Below are positions 1 to 8,800 of a stretch of 64,000 bases of DNA, piece by piece (position 1 is the first letter of the stretch; each line of letters starts with the position of its first letter). A program made the position numbers and the translations under genes. The stretch spans positions 3,348,001-3,412,000 of the forward strand of contig NZ_CP115483.1 of NCBI RefSeq assembly GCF_027627455.1, in the 5' to 3' direction. Below the pieces are notes generated by a model. That model was not told where the DNA came from. It did not search any database and saw nothing but the letters and a program-made list of their open reading frames with translations. The stretch is from Sphingobacterium sp. SYP-B4668 (GTDB lineage: Bacteria; Bacteroidota; Bacteroidia; Sphingobacteriales; Sphingobacteriaceae).

Positions 1-536
1 TGCTGCGAACCTGTTTGAAAGAAAGTAATAGCAGGGTCGTGATTGATAGCATCCGTATGCATAGATTTAATGATACATAGGTCATCAACCACTTTGGCCA
101 TATGAGGGAAAAGACTGCTTACCCACGCTCTACTCTGACCGTATTGAGCAAAGTCAAAATAAGACCCCACCAATGGGAAGTTAGCTTGATCGGCAGTCAT
201 ACCGGTAAGCCGTTGGCTTCCCCTTATTGAAGCAGGTAAATCCTGACCTATCATTTCTCTCAATTTGGGTTTATAATCAAATGATTCTAATTGCGATACA
301 CCTCCCGATTGAAACAGATAAATGACCCTTTTGGCTTTGGGAGCAAAATGTGGCAAAGCCTTTTCGAATGCCTCTTGACTACCGCCCGTACCAGAAAACA
401 AATCCGGTATCAACAAAGAGCCAAGCGCTACACTACCTATTCCAACACTCAGGCTCGATAAAAATTGTCTACGATTTTGAAAGAGCTGCGCCTCTTTCAC
501 CTCCTTATCTAAGTTGGGATCTACCTTTCGTTTCAT
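1..536 (-). CDS. DUF1501 family protein (partial, C-terminus outside window)
   Basis: This gene is read leftward and has no stop before the left edge, so only about 178 N-terminal residues are visible. It starts at ATG 534-536 with MKRKVDPNLD and has a twin-arginine motif (NRRQFL) followed by a hydrophobic stretch, so Tat export is likely. The sequence after it (YLFQSGGVSQLESFDYKP, then RLTGM and SMHTDAINHDPA) is typical of DUF1501, a sulfatase/alkaline-phosphatase-fold family. It lies 41 bp downstream of the PSD1-DUF1549-DUF1553 gene on the same strand. These two families are usually paired in Planctomycetes and Bacteroidota, so one operon is likely. The biochemical function of the pair is unknown to me; an extracytoplasmic redox or degradative role is inference. 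Confidence 0.85.
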   Translation of the reverse strand, partial: MKRKVDPNLDKEVKEAQLFQNRRQFLSSLSVGIGSVALGSLLIPDLFSGTGGSQEAFEKALPHFAPKAKRVIYLFQSGGVSQLESFDYKPKLREMIGQDLPASIRGSQRLTGMTADQANFPLVGSYFDFAQYGQSRAWVSSLFPHMAKVVDDLCIIKSMHTDAINHDPAITFFQTGSQ

Positions 537-577
537 ATCAAAGTCTTTAATTTAAGTGAATCATACCAATCCACTCT

Positions 578-2950
578 CTATCCTTTTGTAAGTGTCTCTT
601 CTAAATTGTATATAGCGTGTATGACCGACATCAAGGCTGCAAGCTTTACCTGAGGTATGCTGGTATCCAATGGCGTTTCTCCAACTTTCAAAAAGGCCTC
701 GGCATCAGCCTTCTTTCTTGTAAATCGATCTAACTCTTCTTGATAATATTGCTCTAAAAGCGTCAGTTCCTTTTGGGTTGCATCCCGACAGAGGACACGT
801 CTAAAGGCATTGCGAATATGCTCGCTTTGAGCTTTGTTGGGAGCTTCATTAATAAGACGCGTCGAAAATACTCGAGCCGCCTCTAGTATAGCGGGATCAT
901 TCAACATGACCAACGCCTGTAATGGCGTATTGGTACGTTGGCGCTGAACTTCGCAAGCATCACGATTGCTCGCATCAAAAATCAACATACTAGGAGGTGG
1001 CAAGGTCAGCTTAAAAAACACATATAATCCACGCCGATAAAGTGCGTCACCATGATCCTGTACATACTGAGCCAATGCCCCTCTCCCAGAACTGCTCACC
1101 TCCCAGATACCATCGGGCTGATATGGCTTGACACTAGGCCCACCAATAGTCCGATTCAGGAGTCCACTACTGGCCAATACCTGATCACGTATCATTTGAG
1201 CCGGTAGGCGGATGCGACTAGAACGGGCAAACAAACTATTGTCAGGATCCTGTTCCAAGTGCTGCTTGCTAATTTGGGATGACTGCTTGTAAGTTTCGCT
1301 ACTGACGAGCTGCTTCACCAAGCGCTTTATATTCCACCCATGCTGCTGAAAATCTACAGCTAACCAATCCAACAACTCTGGATGTGTTGGTAAATCTCCT
1401 TGATTACCAAAATCGGCAACGGAAGGTACGAGCCCACGTCCAAAAACCAAAGCCCAAATCTGATTGACAAATACACGAGCGGTCAAAGGATTCTTATCGC
1501 TAAATGTCCATTGGGCCAAGCCAAGTCTATTAGGAATATACTTCGTACTGTCAAAGGGTAGTATCGCCTCGGGGGTCTGTGGATATACACGTTCTTTGGG
1601 TGAATCATATACTCCTCTATCCAAAACATAAGTAGGACGTACACTATCTCGCTCGCCCATTACGGATACCGAAACCTCTTCCCCCCCATCCCATTTGTTA
1701 ATAAAGTTAAGTATACCCTTCAAATCGTCTTGGTTAATGGTAATCCTTGGCGTCTTAGATGGTCCCGAATTGACTAAGCCCTCTAGACCCTTCTCCAAAG
1801 AATTGTTGAAAAAGGCATACATTCCGTAATAATTTTTTTGGGTAAACGGATCATACTTATGATCGTGGCATTGAGCGCATTCCATCGTAATCCCCAAGAT
1901 GCCCTTGGCGTACGTGTTCGTCTTGTCCAGACCATATGCAACTCGATACTCTTCTTCGACTACTCCACCCTCTTCGGTAATCTTGTGATTCCGATTAAAT
2001 GCAGTCGCTAAGATTTGTTCCTTTGTAGGATTAGGCAGCAAATCACCTGCCAACTGCCAGGTGACAAATTGATTATAAGGCATATTGCTATTGAAAGCAT
2101 GAATTACCCAATCGCGCCATGGCCATTGGGTCCGGATATCATCATCCTGATAACCATAGGAATCAGCATATCGTGCTACATCCATCCAATGCAGTGCCAT
2201 AAGCTCACCATAAGCAGGAGTGGCAAGTAGTTCGTCTATTAGACGATCATAGGATTTATCGGTCGTATCTTTTAAAAAGCGCTCCATGATACGCTCTTCT
2301 GGAGGTAACCCAGTAAGGTCTAGACTTACCCTACGCAGCAATCTATTACGATCGGCCCTGGAGTTTGGCTGGAACCCCGCTTTCAACATTTTGTCTAGAA
2401 TAAACTGGTCAATCTCATTACTGCCCCATTTTACCTTATCCTGCTGCGGGATTTTTGACTTCTGAGGAGACGTAAAGGCCCAATGTGATTTATAAACAGC
2501 CCCCTGCTCAATCCAACGCTCAATTAGACTAATTTCATGCTTGGTTAATGTAAGATTAGACGCAACTGGAGGCATTCGTATAGCCTCATCTTCAGCTGTC
2601 ATCCTAAGGTAGGCTTCACTCAAATGTGGCTTTCCTGGTACAATGGCATGTTTTCCTGGACTTTCGACCAAAGCTTGATAGGCACCCTCTTCCGTATCCA
2701 ACCGCAGACCACCTTCTCGTGTATTATTGTCAGGGCCGTGACACGCAAAGCATTTGTCCGATAATATTGGTTTGATATCAAAGTTGTAATCCACAAATTT
2801 GGGCAATACAAATTTTCCCCCATCGGCAACGGCCGAACTATCTCCTGACCGACACATCGTCAAAAGAGACACGAGCAAACCTGCGCTTCCAAAAACCAAG
2901 CAAATCACGACCAAAAAGCGCTTAGAAATTTGTTTTTTTCTAGACATCAT
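578..2950 (-). CDS. PSD1-type cytochrome / DUF1549 / DUF1553 domain protein
   Basis: A protein of about 790 aa. I prefer the start MMSRKKQ at 2950 (or the next Met) to the in-frame ATG at 3007, because it places a charged N-terminus directly before a hydrophobic segment (about residues 11-32), a signal anchor or signal peptide. A haem c motif CFACH is at about residues 67-71 in the planctomycete-type cytochrome domain. DUF1549 follows (RRVSLDLTGLPP, then ARYADSYGYQDDD) and contains a second CxxCH (CAQCHDHKYDP, about residue 357). DUF1553 is C-terminal (FVNQIWALVFGRGLVPS through RRVLCRDATQKE). It is the middle gene of a leftward set with a small cytochrome c gene upstream and a DUF1501 gene downstream. 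Family known, substrate unknown; electron transfer outside the cytoplasm is inferred from the haem motifs. Confidence 0.88.
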   Translation of the reverse strand: MMSRKKQISKRFLVVICLVFGSAGLLVSLLTMCRSGDSSAVADGGKFVLPKFVDYNFDIKPILSDKCFACHGPDNNTREGGLRLDTEEGAYQALVESPGKHAIVPGKPHLSEAYLRMTAEDEAIRMPPVASNLTLTKHEISLIERWIEQGAVYKSHWAFTSPQKSKIPQQDKVKWGSNEIDQFILDKMLKAGFQPNSRADRNRLLRRVSLDLTGLPPEERIMERFLKDTTDKSYDRLIDELLATPAYGELMALHWMDVARYADSYGYQDDDIRTQWPWRDWVIHAFNSNMPYNQFVTWQLAGDLLPNPTKEQILATAFNRNHKITEEGGVVEEEYRVAYGLDKTNTYAKGILGITMECAQCHDHKYDPFTQKNYYGMYAFFNNSLEKGLEGLVNSGPSKTPRITINQDDLKGILNFINKWDGGEEVSVSVMGERDSVRPTYVLDRGVYDSPKERVYPQTPEAILPFDSTKYIPNRLGLAQWTFSDKNPLTARVFVNQIWALVFGRGLVPSVADFGNQGDLPTHPELLDWLAVDFQQHGWNIKRLVKQLVSSETYKQSSQISKQHLEQDPDNSLFARSSRIRLPAQMIRDQVLASSGLLNRTIGGPSVKPYQPDGIWEVSSSGRGALAQYVQDHGDALYRRGLYVFFKLTLPPPSMLIFDASNRDACEVQRQRTNTPLQALVMLNDPAILEAARVFSTRLINEAPNKAQSEHIRNAFRRVLCRDATQKELTLLEQYYQEELDRFTRKKADAEAFLKVGETPLDTSIPQVKLAALMSVIHAIYNLEETLTKG

Positions 2951-3198
2951 AATATAGCAGCCAAAAATATATCGATATATACCATGCACACATTTTGCTG
3001 TCTGCAAAGACTATAACAATCAGTAATTTATAAAAGGTATCACAACTTGCTAAGGTCGGCAGCTCTGGGGTATAGAAACTGTCACCTCAACACTATTTCA
3101 CATATTCAAATGTACACACATTTGAACAAATATAATAATAAAAAAACACTTTGTAACAGACAACGCTGCCATTCTTGTTTTATCTATGATTTTACTAT

Positions 3199-3630
3199 CT
3201 ATTCCGATGGAATTGACAGTATATAGGCAACCATCGCTTCGGCTTGTTCAACAGGCAGCTTTCTATGGGGACTCATCACGGCATTGCCCCACGCACCGCT
3301 TCCACCATGAATGACGCGCTGTGCTAATACCCTAATAAAAGTGCGTGTCCTCGGATATCGTAATCCAATATCCTGAAAGGAAGGGCCCATAGTTTTCTTC
3401 GACTCACGATGACAACTATAGCAGTCCGAATAAGACAACAACACCTTACCTCGCTGTATGGTCTCAGCTGCGATTTCTTCATCTTCCCCCGCAATAGCTC
3501 GAATATAAGTCCGTCGCCTATCCCCCATTTCGCTATCCGCAATCTCTTGTGTGGCAGTGCTTCCTCTACAGCCAGATATCAACACAACAGCTACAATCCA
3601 GAGCCATTTATTATCCAACGTTATCTTCAT
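3199..3630 (-). CDS. small c-type cytochrome lipoprotein
   Basis: 143 aa. The N-terminus has a positively charged start, a hydrophobic core and a lipobox-like LISGC with Cys at residue 21, so it is a predicted lipoprotein. A single class I cytochrome c haem motif CYSCH is at residues 70-74. A conserved-looking MGPSF segment follows at about 81-85 and another Met at MSPHRKLP that could be the axial ligand. The C-terminal MVAYILSI helix fits a cytochrome c fold. It is the first gene upstream of the PSD1/DUF1549/DUF1553 gene on the same strand, with about 250 bp between them, so it may be an electron acceptor for that protein (inference). Confidence 0.85.
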   Translation of the reverse strand: MKITLDNKWLWIVAVVLISGCRGSTATQEIADSEMGDRRRTYIRAIAGEDEEIAAETIQRGKVLLSYSDCYSCHRESKKTMGPSFQDIGLRYPRTRTFIRVLAQRVIHGGSGAWGNAVMSPHRKLPVEQAEAMVAYILSIPSE

Positions 3631-4003
3631 TACACACGGTCCACTCCAAATAACGCAGCAAGGTCAAATTCTGACTCACACCCTGCATACCATATACATA
3701 AACTAATGGTATAGGTGCTTAAAAAAACACCCCGTATCAGACATAAAGCGCACATTTGTCAGAATCAATTGGTTACAATAGTAAGTTAAACATTATTTAT
3801 TGACAATGGAAACCAGCTTTCTTAAATATTCCAACCACTACAGCAATGTTACACATATTCCCTAAGCTTAGTACCCAAAGCACTCTTTCAACGCCTGTCT
3901 GATCAACGCACAAGATTCAATTAGCGTACCCTAAAATTCAAAAATGGAATGTATCGAACCATTTTGGGATATCGAAAAGCGCAAACAGACCATCATCCAG
4001 ACT
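3631..4003. other. intergenic region without recognised gene
   Basis: 373 bp between the cytochrome gene start and the DoxX gene end, both read leftward. It must carry the promoter of the cytochrome operon, but I could not find a convincing TTTG/TAnnTTTG pair on the minus strand. No clear hairpin and no plausible ORF were seen. Confidence 0.5.
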
Positions 4004-4462
4004 CTATTTCAAATAAAGTCCGAAATACCAAGTCCACGCAATCAAGAGGAGCTGCATAGGTAGTCTCTGCGCATAAAGATAATTCATACCTGGCCCTGTA
4101 TAATCGGCTTTGAATATATTTATCATTTTTTTAGATGAATTGACATTGGCGACAAACACGACCACAAAAAACACGATTAATAGAATAGCAGTGAGTGCAC
4201 GCAATTTCGGAATCATCAGCCCAATTCCAGCTGCAATCTCCAATACACCCGTAAAATACACGAAAAACATCTTGGCAGGGAAGTAATCGGGCATCATCAT
4301 AGCCATTCCCTTTTGGAATCGGAAATGTGACATGCCCGTAAAAATAATGAACACTGCCATTCCAAAATTACCAGCGAATAAAAAGTCCCAAAAACCCAAC
4401 ACGAGCTTCGTCCCCACTAACGCCAAGGAAAAAGCAATAAAAAGAACATATAACAATTTCAT
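4004..4462 (-). CDS. DoxX family membrane protein
   Basis: 152 aa with four hydrophobic segments: about residues 1-24, 32-45, 65-110 (probably two) and 130-150. The FTGMSHFRFQKGMAMMMPDYFPAKMFFVYFTGVLEIAAGIGLMIPKLR region, quoted here only as a position (about residues 41-88), is the typical DoxX/DoxX-like pattern. Family members are small inner-membrane proteins, some linked to quinone-dependent oxidation; this one has no partner gene that shows its substrate. It is monocistronic and divergent from the SRPBCC gene at 4772. The family call is solid, the function is not known. Confidence 0.82.
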   Translation of the reverse strand: MKLLYVLFIAFSLALVGTKLVLGFWDFLFAGNFGMAVFIIFTGMSHFRFQKGMAMMMPDYFPAKMFFVYFTGVLEIAAGIGLMIPKLRALTAILLIVFFVVVFVANVNSSKKMINIFKADYTGPGMNYLYAQRLPMQLLLIAWTWYFGLYLK

Positions 4463-4771
4463 ATTTTTTCTATTTTTTGCACTAAAAATTATTCAAACAA
4501 CATTAACAAGGTTTATCAAATCTTTAACAAGTAGTTCGCTAAATTGTTAGAAAAAACTTAAACACTAGCGATCACCCATTGTGGTCACCGTCTAGAATTA
4601 TCATCATATTCAAAATACACCCCTTCAATTCATATCCAGATAGTATCATTGCATAACAGTCCATGATGATGACACTAATTTCCCTATCCACACTAGACAA
4701 TTACTTTTAGCATTAAAATACATATCGTATTTTAGTGGAAAGAATATCGTCGAAATATATCTGAAAACAAA
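4463..4771. promoter_or_regulatory. divergent intergenic region with inverted repeat
   Basis: 309 bp separate the leftward DoxX gene from the rightward SRPBCC gene. An inverted repeat with perfect 8-bp arms TAAAATAC and GTATTTTA around a 5-nt spacer lies at 4714-4734, 38 bp before the SRPBCC start. It is AT-rich and lacks a T-tract after it, so an operator or promoter-proximal element is more likely than a terminator. No adjacent regulator gene tells what would bind. Confidence 0.35.
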
Positions 4772-5197
4772 ATGGAAAAACAGGACATTGTTATAGAATG
4801 TATTTTCAACACCACCAGACAAGAGGTGTGGCGCGCTATTACACAAAAAGAAAGAATGCAAAAATGGTATTTTGACCTTCCGGAGTTTAGACCAGAGGTA
4901 GGCTTCAAGTTTACCTTTTTTGGAGGTAATCCCAATGACACCCAGTACAAGCATGTATGCAAGATTATAGAAGCCATTCCTGAACGAAAATTGAAATACA
5001 GTTGGGAATATGAAGGCTATCGTGGGACCTCATTGGTCACATTTGAGCTCTTTGATGAAAAAGACGATACCCGATTGAAATTAACGCATTCGGGAGTAGA
5101 TGCCTTTCCTCAAGAAAATGATTTGTCTTTCCATAACTTTGAAGCAGGATGGGATTATATCATCAATACCTCTTTAAAAGATTTTTTGGAAACTTAG
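4772..5197 (+). CDS. SRPBCC / AHSA1-type domain protein
   Basis: 141 aa. The N-terminus (VIECIFNTTRQEVWRAITQ) is the helix-grip beta strand and first helix of the START-like AHSA1 family. It is followed by the WYF...FRPEVGFKFTFFGG strand region, the YSWEYEGYRGTSLVTFEL hairpin and the C-terminal long helix (FEAGWDYIINTSLKDFL). Such proteins bind hydrophobic ligands or act as activators of ATPases, but the ligand cannot be told from sequence. It is followed after 43 bp by the DUF1697 gene in the same direction, so the two may be co-transcribed. Confidence 0.85.
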   Translation: MEKQDIVIECIFNTTRQEVWRAITQKERMQKWYFDLPEFRPEVGFKFTFFGGNPNDTQYKHVCKIIEAIPERKLKYSWEYEGYRGTSLVTFELFDEKDDTRLKLTHSGVDAFPQENDLSFHNFEAGWDYIINTSLKDFLET

Positions 5198-5240
5198 AGG
5201 TGTAAAGCCGTCAAATGAGATATTAAATAAAGCACAAATA

Positions 5241-5792
5241 ATGAAAAAATCAGTCGTTAACTTACCTCCTATTTATTGCGCATTTCTACGTGGGGTGAAT
5301 GTGAAGGGTACTACGATGAAAATGGCAGAGGTCAGTGCTGTTTTTGGAAAAGCAGGGATGGAAGCTATCACTACCGTCCTAGCGTCGGGCAATGTTCTCT
5401 TTTCTTCCAATCAGCCCAAGGAGGTATCAAAGACTGTATTGGAAACAGCGCTGTCACAGCATTTTGACTATCCTGCATTCTTATTCGTAAAAGATAAGCA
5501 ACAGCTAGCAACGATTGTGGCTAAAAATCCATTCATAGCCTCGCCTGATTTTCACATTTATATATTCATAGGCATCGAGGGGCTTCAACATTCTTTGATG
5601 CAGGAGTTTGAACAATTGGAAAAGACTGAGGGTGAGGAAGCCTTCGTAATCGACGAAAATTTTTACTGGAAGGTACCAAAAGGCAATACCCTGGATTCTA
5701 AATTTGGCAAAATCCTAGGAAGAAAGAACCTTAGAGACACTTTCACCTCTCGCAATATGAACACGATTGAAAAAATCTTTCAGAAGATGTAA
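5241..5792 (+). CDS. DUF1697 domain protein
   Basis: 183 aa. It begins with YCAFLRGVNVKGTTMKMAEV and continues with TVLASGNVLFSS, the diagnostic N-terminal block of DUF1697 (usual family length about 175-190 aa). The C-terminal part RNLRDTFTSRNMNTIEKI (about residues 162-179) matches the family's R-N-x-NT-x-x-K motif. The function of DUF1697 is unknown. It is probably cytosolic and may be co-transcribed with the SRPBCC gene upstream. Confidence 0.88.
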   Translation: MKKSVVNLPPIYCAFLRGVNVKGTTMKMAEVSAVFGKAGMEAITTVLASGNVLFSSNQPKEVSKTVLETALSQHFDYPAFLFVKDKQQLATIVAKNPFIASPDFHIYIFIGIEGLQHSLMQEFEQLEKTEGEEAFVIDENFYWKVPKGNTLDSKFGKILGRKNLRDTFTSRNMNTIEKIFQKM

Positions 5793-5897
5793 CCTATAAG
5801 TATAGAACAAATTTTAAGTCGAATGGCAGAAAAAACAATTAAATCTTTTGAAATCACTTCATTTGGATGATATCGTATTCCATTGGCACGTACTTAT

Positions 5898-8800
5898 CTA
5901 AGCCAACAAAATTCTACCGTCCAAAAATTTCACTTTACCATCATCAATCAATCGGTTCAGCGTAAAACTAATAACCGACTCTATCTGGATGCCTACCTTA
6001 TTAAATCCAAAGACTTTACCCATCGCTCTTATCAACTCATCCTTGCTGATGCTCAAGTTTTGTTGCAGAAACTCCATTACAGCCACTTCAATTTCTTCTG
6101 GCGCAATATCTTCTATATTGCGCTTTTCGATGCTATTGTCTCGATAATAGTCAATTGTATCTGACAAGCCTGTTCCATCATAGTAGAATAATTGATAAGA
6201 GTATCGTGTAGTGACATCAGACAAATCGGTTACGATTTCGTTCAAATAAGCGACCAATTTAGCCCCCGCACGTTGAGTATTCCATAGTCGCAGGACCTTA
6301 CGAAAAAGATTAGGTTGACTAATAGGTGACTCCGTTCGGATAAATGTGGCCAACTGAGTTCTTATCACTCTCCAATTCTCCTCATGGTAAATAGATTCTG
6401 AACTCGCATCGGAAACAGGAGAAAGCTCAGCTTCCTTGTAAGGCACTTGTCGTACAACTTGATGAACCTCCGCAGATACAGGCATAATACTGTTTGCAAG
6501 CTTAGCATCAATGGGTGCTTGTATTATTGCTGCTCTGTCCAACTCCTCTACAAACGGGCGCTCCACCAGTTGCTGTATACGTCGATCTATCTGTGTTACC
6601 ACATAGGCCTTATTTTTCAACCAATCCAATGTCCAAATTCGGAATATATTCCAGCCCAATGATTGCAAAACGTCCGGAATCAGCAGTTCACGATCATTGG
6701 TGGTCTCCGTCTGTATATAATTTTTACCATCAACAATAATACCTAAGATATACCTATTGGGATTACGCGGATCTACCACCCCTATATCAACTCGGTATCC
6801 CGAAGTCCCAATTGCTGTCTTGACGGTCAAGCCATGCTGAGTAAGGTAGTCTGCGATAGCGTCTACCAATTCGTATTTTACGCGATGAACTTCCACCATT
6901 TGCGAATTTTCCAGATGGCCATGCTCCGCAAAATGCAAAAAATTCTTCAGTCCTTTGACGCCTTCCGCTTTGGTACGGGCCAAATCTATTTGATCGGCCT
7001 TAAGTGATGAAAACACTTTCATCTCATATCGGGCACGTGTGACCGCAACATTCAGCCTTCTCCATCCCCCATCTCTATTCAAGGGGCCAAAATTCATCGA
7101 CACTTTTCCATTGGCATCAGGTCCATATCCGATGGAAAACAAAATAACATCACGTTCATCACCCTGCACATTTTCTAGGTTTTTTATAAATATAGGTTCC
7201 TCGCCTTCATTCGCAATTTCCTCTAAATTGGGGTAATCTACAAAAAGATTCTGCAACAAATCCTCAATCAGGCTCTGTTGCGTTTGGCTAAACGTAACAA
7301 CCCCAATAGACTTGTCCGGTTTATGTTCTAAGTGATTTTTAATATATGCAACAATGGTTTCCGCCTCCATTTTATTGGTACGTGAATTTCCTTTATCGTA
7401 GTGCCCAGATACCCATTGCAGCGTCACCTTTTTATCCAAATCATCTGCAGAAGGAAAAGTCAATAACTTGCTCTCATAGAAATGATGATTACTAAAAGAG
7501 ATTAAGCTCTCATGTTTACTGCGATAATGTCTCAACAAGTATTTGGACGGGATAGACAACGCCAACGTATCATCCAAAATACTTTCTAAATCCTCAAGTT
7601 CTAAATGCTCTTCGTCCTGCTTCGCTGTCACGAAAAATGACGTAGGTGGCATCTGCTTGGGATCACCGACAATAATAGCTTGACGTGCCCGCGCTAGTGC
7701 ACTGACAGCTTCTGATGTAGGTAGTTGGGAAGCTTCATCAAAGATGACTAAGTCGAAATGGTCCTGGGTTACATCAAAGTACTGAGCTACTGAAATGGGA
7801 CTCATCAGCATACAAGGCTTAAGTCGAGGTAGTAATGTCGGTATGAGATCAAATAATCTTCGGATACTCGTCCCCCGACCTTTGTTACGAATATTTCGCT
7901 GCAAAATACCTATCTCTGAGCTGTGCATTGCTTCCTGTGCAAGGTTTGGGATGCTATTGCTCAACTGAAGGATTAATTGATCTTTTGTGAGCCCTACAAA
8001 CTGATGGTACAAGCTCTTGTACTGCTCTAGCATGGAGGTATATACCTCAGCGTCAAAATTATTAAGAACCTCTTCCTTCTCTAGGGCTGTCACAAAAACA
8101 TTGAAATGTACGACAGACTCCAATTCGCTTTCGAGCACGTTTTTGTCAACAACTCGCTCTTCCAGCAGTTTTATAAACCACGACAGATTGATTTCATCAG
8201 CCTTTTGCTTGTAATGGTTGTAACGAATCCAATCATCCAACCCCTCCAATTCTTGGAGCACAGTATCCAGCATTTTATCTTCTGGAATCGTAGTCAAGAA
8301 CTCTCTTAAAATTCTAAAATATTTGATAAATTCACGAATAGTATCTAACGCAGCATTTACATCGTTTCTCCATGTTTTCTGGACACTCAAATCCTTAAAC
8401 CAATCCGTCCATTTTTGAAAATACAATTGCTGTGCACACTCATCCAGTTCATAGTAGATGGCAAGATCCGCGTTCAACTGTGCAAGGTTATACCCATTAG
8501 TATATCTATAAGATGTAGTTCTTCTCTCCATCTCAGCAAAAGGCACAGATTGCAAATCCGATACTATCGCTCGATAGTTATCTAAATCCTGGAACAAATC
8601 CCACACTTGCGAATCATGTCCCACTCCGGTAGTGCAAAATCCATTCAAATATTGCTTGACTTTCCGTTTTTTTAACCATCTAGGCAAAAACCAGGCATGT
8701 TGGGCTTGATTCCACAAGGACTCCACCGCGGTAGTATCTGCATCAAGTATACGCCTACTATAGCTGGCAAGCAGTCTATCCTCCACCTGCTGTTTTCGGC

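Noticed and set aside
350..550. 66-codon rightward frame opposite the DUF1501 gene
   Set aside because: It is the reverse-strand shadow of a well-supported Tat-signal protein and has no family character.
4646..4977. Two leftward frames over the SRPBCC promoter and 5' end
   Set aside because: Both lie opposite the clear SRPBCC coding frame and have no recognisable domain.
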